Part shown: piece by piece, positions 25,943 through 33,233 of the stretch
Layout: every line of letters begins with the position of its first letter
Numbering within the stretch: the stretch's first letter is position 1
Assembly: GCF_022179285.1 (NCBI RefSeq)
Contig: NZ_BPQO01000044.1
Span: forward strand, 1 to 39,706
DNA: 39,706 nt
Reading direction: 5' to 3'
Source of the DNA: Methylobacterium hispanicum
Lineage (GTDB): Bacteria; Pseudomonadota; Alphaproteobacteria; Rhizobiales; Beijerinckiaceae
The notes under the pieces: model-generated
Told to the model about the DNA's origin: nothing
Seen by the model: only the letters and a program-made list of their open reading frames with translations
The model's database searches: none
Made by a program: the position numbers and the translations under genes

Positions 25943-27958
25943 TCAGTGCCGTGGCAGGGTGTGCAGCGCCCGCAGGAACACGTCCACATCTTCGCGGGTG
26001 TTGTAGAAGGCGAGGGACGCCCGCACCGACTGGTCCACACCGAACCGGCGGAGCGCCGGCAGGGCGCAGTGGTAGCCGGAGCGTACGGCGATACCGTGGG
26101 CGTCGAGGTGGTGCGCGACGGCCTCGTTCTCCTGCCCCTCGATCGTGAAGGACATCACGCTGGCCTTCTCGTGCGCCGTGCCGATTAGGCGCAGGCCCTT
26201 CACGTCGGCGAGCCCCGCTTGCGCGTAGTCCAGCAGGTCGTGCTCGTAGGCCGCGATCGCCGGTAGGCCGATGCTCTCCAGGTAGTCGAGCGCCGCACCG
26301 AGCCCGACCGCCCCCGCGATGTCCGGGGTGCCGGCCTCGAACTTCTCCGGCGCGCCCTTGTAGACGGTCTTCGCGAAGGTGACGTCCTCGATCATATGGC
26401 CGCCGCCCTGCCAGGGCGGCATCGCGTCGAGCAGGGCGCTCTTGCCGTAGAGGGCGCCGATGCCCGTCGGCCCGAACACCTTGTGGCCGGAGAAGACGAG
26501 GAAATCCGCGTCGAGCGCCTGCACGTCCAGCGGGATATGCGGCGAGGACTGCGCCGCATCGACCAGCACCGGCACGCCGTAGGCGTGAGCCAGCGCGATG
26601 ATCTCCCGGATCGGGTTCACGGTGCCGAGCGCGTTGGCCACATGCGTCACCGAGACGATCTTCGTCCGCCCCGAGAGCAGGGCGGCGTATTGCTCGAAGA
26701 TGATCTCGCCGCGGTCGTTGACCGGGATCACCCGGATCGTCGCGCCCGTGCGCTGCGCCAGCAGCTGCCAGGGTACGATGTTGGCGTGGTGCTCGATCGT
26801 CGAGAGGATGATCTCGTCGCCCGGTCCGACATTCGCCCCGCCATAGGAGGCGGCGACGAGGTTGATCGCCTCCGTCGTACCCCGGAGGAAGACGATGTCG
26901 TCCTTGGTCGGCGCGTTGAGGAAGCGGCGCACGGCCTCGCGCCCACCCTCGAACAGATCCGTCGAGCGCGCTGCGAGCGTGTGGGCGGCCCGGTGGATGT
27001 TCGAGTTGTGCCGGGCATAGAACTCGGAGGTCGCGTCGATGACGGCCTGCGGCTTGTGGGTCGTCGCGGCGTTGTCGAGCCAGACCAGCGGGTGGCCGTT
27101 CACGCTCTGGTGCAGGGCGGGGAAGTCCCGGCGGACGCGCTCGACGTCGAAGGGCGCCGCCACCGGGGTCGACCTGTGGGCGAGCGCCCGCGGCGAGGGA
27201 CCAGGCGAGCGGGCCGGCTCGACGCGGGGGCTGGCCGGGGCCTTGCGGGCCGGGCCAGGACCGAGGTTGAGGAAGTAGTAGTCGGACTGGTTGGACGGGG
27301 TGGGGTCCGGCGCCCGCGACAGGCGGCCGGTCCGGCTGAAGCTCTCCTGCGCCTCGTCCACGCCGGCCTTCGACGGATCCGCCGGCACGAGATGCGGGGC
27401 GAGCGCGTGGGCGAACGTGTTGGCACGGGGGTGGTCCGCCGCGATCTGCCGATGCAGATCCGGGCCGCCGGGGAGCGCCGCCGCCAGCGACGGGACGCTC
27501 GGGAACGAGAAGTCCGGCAGGACCGGCCTCGGGCTCGCCGGGTGGACCGGCGGGACCGCGCCGATCTCGGCGAAGGCTGGACTGGCTGGGGCGAGGTTCG
27601 GCACGGTCGGGCCGCTCAGACCCGGCACACCGACCGGCGGCGCCCCGAAGGAGCGGGCACCGAACGCCGAAACGTCCGGCTGGAACCCGGCGGGCAGCCC
27701 CCCGGCCGGAGCCGAGGGCGTTCCCACCGAACCGCTCGGCAGCGGGGTGCCACCGAAGCCCTGCGGCAGGCCGTCGAGGACCGGCGGCACCTGCGGGCTC
27801 GCCGGCAGCGTCGGGGCGAGGGGCTGGCTCACCGCCTGCCCAATCCCCTGACCTTGCCCGTAGATCTCGCGGGCGAGGCGCCCGACGAGATCGGCATGGG
27901 CGAGCTCGCCCGTCGTCCCCGTGGGGAAACCGGACACCGGCACCTCACGCATAGTCAT
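25943..27958 (-). CDS. SufS-type cysteine desulfurase with N-terminal encapsulation extension (encapsulin cargo)
   Basis: This 671-residue PLP enzyme releases sulfur from L-cysteine as protein persulfide plus alanine. Residues about 266-671 are a complete class V/SufS fold: WLDNAATTHKP at 293-303, IEHHAN with the PLP-stacking His at 389-393, FSGHKVFGPTG with PLP-binding Lys493, and the persulfide Cys631 in RSGYHCALPALRRFG. Residues 1-265 are Pro/Ala/Gly-rich and predicted disordered, with short conserved-looking pieces GELAHADLVGRLAREIYGQG, LPDFSFPSVPSLAA and NQSDYYFLNLG. Stand-alone SufS proteins are about 410 residues. Long disordered N-termini are the targeting feature of desulfurases packaged in Family 2 encapsulins. 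The gene overlaps the shell gene by 14 bases (ATG 27958), or 8 if ATG 27952 is used, so translation is coupled. Confidence 0.93.
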   Translation of the reverse strand: MTMREVPVSGFPTGTTGELAHADLVGRLAREIYGQGQGIGQAVSQPLAPTLPASPQVPPVLDGLPQGFGGTPLPSGSVGTPSAPAGGLPAGFQPDVSAFGARSFGAPPVGVPGLSGPTVPNLAPASPAFAEIGAVPPVHPASPRPVLPDFSFPSVPSLAAALPGGPDLHRQIAADHPRANTFAHALAPHLVPADPSKAGVDEAQESFSRTGRLSRAPDPTPSNQSDYYFLNLGPGPARKAPASPRVEPARSPGPSPRALAHRSTPVAAPFDVERVRRDFPALHQSVNGHPLVWLDNAATTHKPQAVIDATSEFYARHNSNIHRAAHTLAARSTDLFEGGREAVRRFLNAPTKDDIVFLRGTTEAINLVAASYGGANVGPGDEIILSTIEHHANIVPWQLLAQRTGATIRVIPVNDRGEIIFEQYAALLSGRTKIVSVTHVANALGTVNPIREIIALAHAYGVPVLVDAAQSSPHIPLDVQALDADFLVFSGHKVFGPTGIGALYGKSALLDAMPPWQGGGHMIEDVTFAKTVYKGAPEKFEAGTPDIAGAVGLGAALDYLESIGLPAIAAYEHDLLDYAQAGLADVKGLRLIGTAHEKASVMSFTIEGQENEAVAHHLDAHGIAVRSGYHCALPALRRFGVDQSVRASLAFYNTREDVDVFLRALHTLPRH

Positions 27959-29336
27959 GGTAGTTGCCGAGCAGCACGTTATCGAGACGGGCGATCGCGT
28001 CCTCGACCAGCACGGCGGCCGAGAAGTAGCGGGTCACGAGGTGCGAGGCGATGGAGTGGTCGTTGGTGCCCATGTAGCGCACCGACAGGCCGGGCTCGAT
28101 CTCGCCGGTCACGCCGGACTTCTGCAGGCCCACCACGCCCTGCTCGCCCTCGCCCACGCGCAGCAGCAGGATCGAGGTGGTCTGGGCGCCGGTCACCGGG
28201 TCGATGTCGATCGGCAGCTTGTCGCTCGGCACCAGCGGCACGCCGCGCCAGGTGATGAAGGGCGCGCCGAACAAGTGCACCACCACCGGCGGCACGCCCC
28301 GGCGGGTCGCCTCGCGGCCGAAGGCGGCGATGGCGCGGGGGTGGGCCACGAAGAAGGCTGGCTTCTTCCACACGAGCGTCAGCAGTTCGTCGAGGTCGTC
28401 CGGGGTGGGCGGGCCGCCGCGGGTGGGGATGCGCTGACGGCCCGTGACCTCGTTGAGCAGGCCGAAGGCCGAGTTGTTCAGGAGTTCCCACTCCTCGCGC
28501 TCCTTCACCGCGTCGACGGTGAGGCGGATCTGCTCGCGGAGCTGGTCGATCTCGTTCGAGTAGAGATCGGTGACGCGGGTATGGGTGTTGAGGATCGTCT
28601 GGATCGTCGAGAGGTGGTACTCGCGCGGGTCGATCTCGTAATCGACGAAGGTCGTCGGCAGGCGCGGCTCGCCGGTATGGACGGCGAGAAGCTCGATGCC
28701 CTGCTCGCCGTAGGAATTGGTGTGGCCCTTCAGCCGGTCGCGCTCCTCCCGGTACTGGCCGATGCGCGAGCGGATGCTCTCGTCGTCCAGCGCCGAGGAA
28801 TCGAGGGTGAGAAGCGTGACGGCCGAGAGCGCCTTCACCGCCGGCACCGGCGCTCCCGCGTCGAGGAGGTCGGCGTCGCCGAAATAATCGCCCTTCGTGG
28901 CGAGCCCCTGGCGGAGGCGGCCCTTGTAGGGGCCGGACAGGGTCAGTTCGACGGTGCCGTCGGCGACGACCACGAGGTTGCGCTCGGCGGCGCCCTCTTC
29001 GCGGATGACGTCACCGGCCGCGTGCCGGCTCTCCTTGAATCTGCTCGCGAGCGTCGCGAGCTCGGCGTCGCCCAGACGGCTGAACAGCGGCACGGAGCGC
29101 AATGACCCGGGGCGGACGGTCCGGCCCTTGTCCTCGGTGGCGAGGTCGATGCGGCCGCCCTTGGCCAGCACCACGGCGCGGCGGTTCACCCGGTAGACGC
29201 CCCCGGGGACGTCGACGAAGGGCAACAGGCGCAGGAGCCAGCGCGGGGTATTGGCCGCGTTCTGGACCGAGGTGACGGTCGCCGTCGCAAGATTGCGTGC
29301 CGCCGTGGCGCTGACGCTCAAACCCGGTCCGCTCAT
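27945..29336 (-). CDS. Family 2B encapsulin shell protein (HK97-like fold with inserted cNMP-binding domain)
   Basis: This 463-residue protein assembles a closed protein compartment. The start is ATG 29336 behind GGAGACGACG; the 30 codons upstream are not protein-like. Residues 1-72 carry the N-arm and first shell part (VSATAARNLATATVTSVQNA, then PWLL-type RWLLRLLPFVDVPGGVYRVN). Residues about 76-180 are a cyclic-nucleotide-binding-like domain (LRSVPLFSRLGDAELATLAS, then GDYFGDADLLDAG). Residues about 195-463 continue the SrpI-type shell (LPTTFVDYEIDPREYHLSTI, then DLYSNEIDQLREQIRLTVDA and HLVTRYFSAAVLVEDAIARL). The insert defines Family 2B. The phosphate-binding Arg of the usual RSA/RTA motif is missing (VPA, 164-166) and Glu of FGE is Asp, so the ligand may differ or be absent. 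The overlapping desulfurase gene marks the cargo. Confidence 0.93.
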   Translation of the reverse strand: MSGPGLSVSATAARNLATATVTSVQNAANTPRWLLRLLPFVDVPGGVYRVNRRAVVLAKGGRIDLATEDKGRTVRPGSLRSVPLFSRLGDAELATLASRFKESRHAAGDVIREEGAAERNLVVVADGTVELTLSGPYKGRLRQGLATKGDYFGDADLLDAGAPVPAVKALSAVTLLTLDSSALDDESIRSRIGQYREERDRLKGHTNSYGEQGIELLAVHTGEPRLPTTFVDYEIDPREYHLSTIQTILNTHTRVTDLYSNEIDQLREQIRLTVDAVKEREEWELLNNSAFGLLNEVTGRQRIPTRGGPPTPDDLDELLTLVWKKPAFFVAHPRAIAAFGREATRRGVPPVVVHLFGAPFITWRGVPLVPSDKLPIDIDPVTGAQTTSILLLRVGEGEQGVVGLQKSGVTGEIEPGLSVRYMGTNDHSIASHLVTRYFSAAVLVEDAIARLDNVLLGNYHDYA

Positions 29337-29757
29337 CGTTCGTCGTCTCCAAAAACCAGATGATGGGCGCGCCGCATCGGCCCGCGCGTCGGCGGGCGGC
29401 CCCATCGAAGGACGGGCCGGGCGCAAGTCGTCGGAGGAGCGGCACGGCTATAGAGCCGGCGCCGACCTCAGTGGATCAGATGATTCCGCGCGGCATCGCC
29501 TGTATTGGCCGCAATCTCGGGCGATTCGACTCTTCGCCGCACCGCGAAAGCATGGGTAGGCCGTCAGGAGCCGCAGCGTCAACGAAACGTTTTCCCCATT
29601 TTTTGCGGGATACTGGGAGATCGACCTGCAGAACGGGTCTTCTGGAGAACGCGTTGGCTGGGCGGGGCGCAACGCAGAGAAACTCGTTCTCCCGAGGCTG
29701 GACGACGCAGGAGCGTTCCGGCGGCTTCCTTTCAAAAGAAGGATTTTTCGCCTGTGC
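29337..29757 (-). promoter_or_regulatory. Upstream region of the encapsulin operon
   Basis: About 420 bases without a gene lie between the serine acetyltransferase stop and the shell start, both on the minus strand. This is long for a within-operon gap and suggests that the shell and cargo genes have their own promoter. A TTGACG -35-like hexamer occurs at about 29577-29582 (minus strand), but the -10 behind it is poor, so I make no firm promoter call. The Shine-Dalgarno GGAGAC before 29336 is clear. Confidence 0.4.
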
Positions 29758-30606
29758 TCAGATCCCGTCGCCGAAGCCGAAGGACTGGTCCATGCTCAGC
29801 GCCGGCTCCTCGTCTGCGCGCAGCCGCGACACGACGCGGGCCGGGACGCCCGCGACGGTGGTGTGGGCGGGCACGTCGCTCAGCACCACGGCGGCGGCGC
29901 CGATCTTGGCACCCTCGCCGACGCGCACGTTGCCGAGCACCTTGGCGCCGACGCTGAGCAGCACCCCGCGGGCGATCTTCGGATGCCGGTCGCCGCTCTC
30001 CTTGCCGTTGCCGCCGAGCGTCACCGACTGGAGGATGGAGACGTCGTCGGCCACAACCGTGGTCTCGCCGATCACCACGCCCGTGGCGTGATCGATGAAC
30101 ACCCCGGAGCCGATCCGGGCCGCCGGATGGATGTCGCAGCCGAACACTTCCGAGATCCGGCTCTGGACGTGCAGCGCCAGCGTCGCCCGGCCCTGCTGCC
30201 AGAGCCAGTGCCCGACCCGGTAGGCTTCGAGGGCGGCGAAACCCTTGTAGAACAGGAACGGGTCCAGATAACGCCGACAGGTCGGATCGCGCTCGCGGAT
30301 GGCGACGAGGTCGCGCACCGCGTGGGCGCCGGTCTCTGGATCCGCCTCGAAGGCGGAGAGGCAGAGGTCGCGCATCGACAGGCGGGCGAGGTCGCCGTCG
30401 CCGAGCCGATGGGCGAGGCGGTAGGCAAGAGCCTGGGCGAGGCTGCGCTGGTCGAGGATCGTCGCCTGGACGATGCCCGCATAGAGCGGCTCCTCGATCA
30501 GGACGGCCTCGGCCTCGGCGCGCAACGCAGCCCAGACATCCGCCTCGGCCGTGCTGCGGCTCGTGGCCCGCAGCGGCGGCTGGATGGTGGCGAGGGCAGT
30601 GGTCAT
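29758..30606 (-). CDS. cysE: Serine O-acetyltransferase
   Basis: This 282-residue enzyme makes O-acetylserine from serine and acetyl-CoA, the carbon acceptor for sulfide in cysteine synthesis. The N-terminal helical domain (ILDQRSLAQALAYRLAHRLG, then RDPTCRRYLDPFLFYKGFAA) and the left-handed beta-helix (AARIGSGVFIDHATGVVIGE, then SVTLGGNGK...GDRHPKI) match CysE. His158 of the catalytic DHATG motif region is present. The C-terminus ends GFGDGI: the terminal Ile of CysE inserts into O-acetylserine sulfhydrylase to form the cysteine synthase complex, and this tail is kept. The ATG 30606 is preferred; a TTG at 30633 overlapping the previous stop is in frame. It is 23 bases downstream of the 68-aa gene. 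Serine acetyltransferases also occur beside Family 2 encapsulins in other bacteria. Confidence 0.93.
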   Translation of the reverse strand: MTTALATIQPPLRATSRSTAEADVWAALRAEAEAVLIEEPLYAGIVQATILDQRSLAQALAYRLAHRLGDGDLARLSMRDLCLSAFEADPETGAHAVRDLVAIRERDPTCRRYLDPFLFYKGFAALEAYRVGHWLWQQGRATLALHVQSRISEVFGCDIHPAARIGSGVFIDHATGVVIGETTVVADDVSILQSVTLGGNGKESGDRHPKIARGVLLSVGAKVLGNVRVGEGAKIGAAAVVLSDVPAHTTVAGVPARVVSRLRADEEPALSMDQSFGFGDGI

Positions 30607-30629
30607 GGAAGCAACGGTCACGGCGGCGA

Positions 30630-30836
30630 TCAATGGATCCGCCGGAACAGGTCCAGCAGGTAGCGTTCGAGCACCGCGTGCCCCTCGAACGCGACATCGA
30701 CGGTGGCCGGGCGCCCGCCCCGGCCGTGGATACCGACAATCCGCCCCCGCGCGTGGCGCCAGATCCCGAGGGCTTCCGCGAGGTCGAGGCGCTCGAACAC
30801 CACCTCATCCCCTCGCCTGATCGGCAATGCGGCCAT
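30630..30836 (-). CDS. Small unknown protein of the encapsulin-sulfur operon
   Basis: This is a 68-residue protein from ATG 30836 behind a strong AGAGGAGGACGCC. The frame is open far upstream, but only this start has a ribosome site and coding character. The text MAALPIRRGDEVVFERLDLA, then IWRHARGRIVGIHGR and ATVDVAFEGHAVLERYLLDL reads as a small beta-barrel of SH3 or KOW style followed by an amphipathic C-terminal helix. No cysteine is present, so it does not carry sulfur itself. It is the first gene of the operon with serine acetyltransferase, 23 bases before it. Roles as an adaptor for the acetyltransferase or the desulfurase are possible, but nothing in the sequence decides. I do not recognise a named family. 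Confidence 0.75.
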   Translation of the reverse strand: MAALPIRRGDEVVFERLDLAEALGIWRHARGRIVGIHGRGGRPATVDVAFEGHAVLERYLLDLFRRIH

Positions 30837-31092
30837 GGCGTCCTCCTCTGCGCGCCGTGAGAGACCGGCCCGATTTCCGGTCAAAGGCCCTATCGGCTGG
30901 CTCGGGAAATGCCCTTCCGCCCCTTCGTGGTCGGAGGAGAAGGTTTCGTTCGCGCCTTGCCCGAATGAGAGCATGATCTTCACTAAGTCACTGTTATAAC
31001 TTGATAATTGGCGATACAGTCCGGTTTGGCAAGGGTTGTTCTCAGGTCGCCCCGGCGATATCCCGACCCGGACGACACCGGAATCACCCTGC
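30837..31092. promoter_or_regulatory. Divergent promoter region of the sulfur genes
   Basis: This region separates the 68-aa/cysE genes (minus) from the split YeeE genes (plus). The 60 bases around 30980-31020 are AT-rich in an otherwise GC-rich gap. On the plus strand TTCACT (about 30979) and TGATAA (about 31002) are 17 bases apart and make a fair promoter. ACTGT and ACAGT (about 30990 and 31015) flank that core and may be half-sites. One regulator could control both directions; this is inference. Confidence 0.4.
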
Positions 31093-31503
31093 ATGAACGC
31101 TTACCTTCCGGCCCTCGCGGGCGGGCTGCTGATCGGCCTCTCCGCCGCGACGCTCCTCCTCGTCAACGGCCGCATCGCCGGCATCAGCGGGCTCGTTGCC
31201 GGGCTGGCCCAGCCGGGAGAGCGCCGGCTCTCCGACCTGGCTTTCCTCCTCGGCCTCGGCCTCGGGCCGCCGCTCTTCGCGGCGATGGCGGGCCACTGGC
31301 CCCTTATGAGGATCGAGGCGTCCTGGCCGGTGCTGGCCGTCGCCGGTCTCCTCGTCGGCTTCGGCACGAGGCTCGGCTCCGGCTGCACCTCCGGCCACGG
31401 GGTGTGCGGGCTCGCCCGCCTGTCGCCGCGCTCGCTCGTGGCGGTGCTCGTCTTCCTCGCCACCGGCATGCTGACGGTGGCGCTCATGCGGGTGGCGTCG
31501 TGA
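31093..31503 (+). CDS. YeeE/YedE-family sulfur transporter half (N-terminal-type)
   Basis: This 136-residue membrane protein with about four helices is one half of the YeeE/YedE fold. It contains NGRIAGISGLVAGLA and RLGSGCTSGHGVCGLARLSP, the loop with cysteines seen in thiosulfate-uptake (TsuA-like) and PmpA-type proteins. The ATG 31093 follows a gap that lacks a strong Shine-Dalgarno. Its stop overlaps the GTG of the next gene, which codes for the other half, so the two probably form a heterodimer equal to one full-length transporter. Proteins of this pair type move thiosulfate or other small sulfur species through conserved cysteines, and some are coupled to sulfur-storage enzymes. It diverges from the cysE/encapsulin genes. 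Confidence 0.88.
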   Translation: MNAYLPALAGGLLIGLSAATLLLVNGRIAGISGLVAGLAQPGERRLSDLAFLLGLGLGPPLFAAMAGHWPLMRIEASWPVLAVAGLLVGFGTRLGSGCTSGHGVCGLARLSPRSLVAVLVFLATGMLTVALMRVAS

Positions 31504-31919
31504 GCGGAGCGGCCCGTCTTCTGGCGGCCCTTGCCGCCGGGCTGCTGTTCGGGCTCGGCCTCGCCCTGTCCGGGATGCTCGATCCCGCTCGCGTCCGCGG
31601 CTTCCTCGATATCGGGGGCGCCTGGGATCCGAGCCTCGTCTTCGTCCTCGGCGGGGCGGTGAGCGTGTCGGCGCTCGGCTACGCCCTCTCTCGCCGCCTG
31701 GCGCGCCCGGCGCTGGCCGAGACCTTCGACCTGCCGACCTCGCGACGGATCGACGGCCCCCTCGTGCTCGGGGCCGCCCTGTTCGGAATCGGCTGGGGTC
31801 TGTCTGGCTTCTGCCCCGGCCCGGCCGTGGCGGCGCTGTCGACCGGCGCGGCACCGGCCCTCGTCTTCGTGGCGGCGATGCTCGTCGGCATGGCGGCGCA
31901 CGCGCTCCGCCCTCGGTGA
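31500..31919 (+). CDS. YeeE/YedE-family sulfur transporter half (C-terminal-type)
   Basis: This 139-residue membrane protein with about four helices starts at GTG 31500, which overlaps the previous stop (GTGA). The first helix contains LLFGLGLALSGMLDPARVRG and the last loop GWGLSGFCPGPAVAALS, the usual signature of the second YeeE half (as in PmpB-type proteins), with the single Cys in GFCPGP. It lacks the GCTSGHG loop of its partner, so neither alone has the full cysteine set. The pair is convergent with the full-length YeeE gene 75 bases downstream. The role in import of thiosulfate or related sulfur anions is based on family knowledge. Confidence 0.88.
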   Translation: MSGAARLLAALAAGLLFGLGLALSGMLDPARVRGFLDIGGAWDPSLVFVLGGAVSVSALGYALSRRLARPALAETFDLPTSRRIDGPLVLGAALFGIGWGLSGFCPGPAVAALSTGAAPALVFVAAMLVGMAAHALRPR

Positions 31920-31994
31920 CGCCCCCAGACACGCCTCGTCATCCACCGCGGCTGCGTCCCGGAAGCAAATCGGGGATACGCCCCCATCGGTGCG

Positions 31995-33233
31995 CTAGGT
32001 GAGAAGCCCGGTCCGGCGCCCGAGCCAGAGCGTGCCGCCCGCACCGGCAAACATGGCCACTCCGAAGACCCAGCCCGAGAGGGCCCCGGCCATGATCCCG
32101 GACAGGAGCGTGCCGACGCTGCAGCCGAGGCCGGTCATCGCGCCCCAGCCGAGGAAGAGGCCGCCGAGGAGGCCGCGGATCGCGTGGCCGGACCGTGGCC
32201 GTGCCGGCTGGAACTGACCGGATGCCAGGGCCGCCACGAAGGAGGCAAGCACCAGGCCGGCGACGAACAGCCCGTTCGGCGTCAGCAGCGCCTCGCGGAT
32301 CGCCGTCGCGCAGCCGCGGAACGTGTCGAGACCCTCGAGACGCGCCGGGAGAAGGCCGGCTGCCCCCGCGGCCTGTCGGGCTCGGCCGCCGATCTCCGCC
32401 GTCACGCCGAGGGGCCCGACCCGCAGGTAGGCGAGGGTTCCGATCGCCCCGACCGCCAGCCCGCCGAGCCAGACCGGCCAGCGGCCGGAGAACAGGGCCC
32501 GCAGCGGGTCGCTGCCCCGACAGAGATTCGGAGCCACCGGGTCCGGCAGGCGCTTCATCAAGGGCCACGCCAGGAAGGCCAGCACCGCGAGAGCGAGGCC
32601 CAGATACCCTGCATAGCCGAGATGGCGCGGCAGCCAGATGACGGGCGCGTCAGCCACGCTGACGAGGTAGAGCGGGTTCCAGGTCGCGAAGCCCAGCACG
32701 AAGCCGAGCCCCGTACCGACCAGGGCAAAGGGGGCAGTCGGCGAGCCCTCGCCGAGGCGATAGAGATGCGCGCTGATGCAGGAGCCGGAGATCGCCATCC
32801 CGGCCCCGAACACGGCGCCGGCCAGGAGAAGGACGGGGCCGACGGGCCCGATATGCGCGTCCGGCGGCAGACGGGTGCCGCCGGGGTCGGGCATCCAGGC
32901 CCCGAGGACGACGGCGTAGCCGGCGAGGCCCGCCGCAAGGGCCGCCAGGATGCCGAGCAATCCCCGCGGGTCGCCGGCGACGAGGAAATCCCGCCACTGG
33001 CAGTAGAAGCAGAAGCGGCTGCGCTGCAGGACGACGCCGAACAGCGCCCCGAAGGTGAGGGACAGGGCGAGCCGGCTGCCCCCGGGCTCGCCGGACAGCC
33101 ACAGGGCCGCGCCGACGAGGCCGAGGGCGATGCCCGGAGGCGCGACTCGTCGAACGAGTTCCCGGCCCGTGGGCAAGGCCAATGCAGGGCGTCGGGGGAG
33201 CGGCGGGGACCGCTCCGCGACGGGTCCGCTCAC
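31995..33233 (-). CDS. Full-length YeeE/YedE (TsuA-like) thiosulfate-type transporter
   Basis: This is a 412-residue, roughly ten-helix membrane protein. The GTG start at 33233 overlaps the rhodanese stop (AAGTGA); upstream codons in the frame are not protein-like. Conserved cysteines lie in SRFCFYCQW (Cys75 and Cys78), ISGSCISAHLYR (Cys152) and MTGLGCSVGTLLSG (Cys371). These are the positions through which TsuA-like proteins pass thiosulfate by transient S-H interactions. The pseudo-two-fold repeat of the family is visible. Coupling to a periplasmic rhodanese suggests that sulfur is handed over or thiosulfate is prepared at the outer face. It is the second YeeE system in this island and may differ in substrate or direction. 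Confidence 0.9.
   Translation of the reverse strand: MSGPVAERSPPLPRRPALALPTGRELVRRVAPPGIALGLVGAALWLSGEPGGSRLALSLTFGALFGVVLQRSRFCFYCQWRDFLVAGDPRGLLGILAALAAGLAGYAVVLGAWMPDPGGTRLPPDAHIGPVGPVLLLAGAVFGAGMAISGSCISAHLYRLGEGSPTAPFALVGTGLGFVLGFATWNPLYLVSVADAPVIWLPRHLGYAGYLGLALAVLAFLAWPLMKRLPDPVAPNLCRGSDPLRALFSGRWPVWLGGLAVGAIGTLAYLRVGPLGVTAEIGGRARQAAGAAGLLPARLEGLDTFRGCATAIREALLTPNGLFVAGLVLASFVAALASGQFQPARPRSGHAIRGLLGGLFLGWGAMTGLGCSVGTLLSGIMAGALSGWVFGVAMFAGAGGTLWLGRRTGLLT

Noticed and set aside
26396..28255. A 619-codon plus-strand frame opposite the desulfurase gene
   Set aside because: It is antisense to a gene with full catalytic motifs and is Arg-rich throughout.
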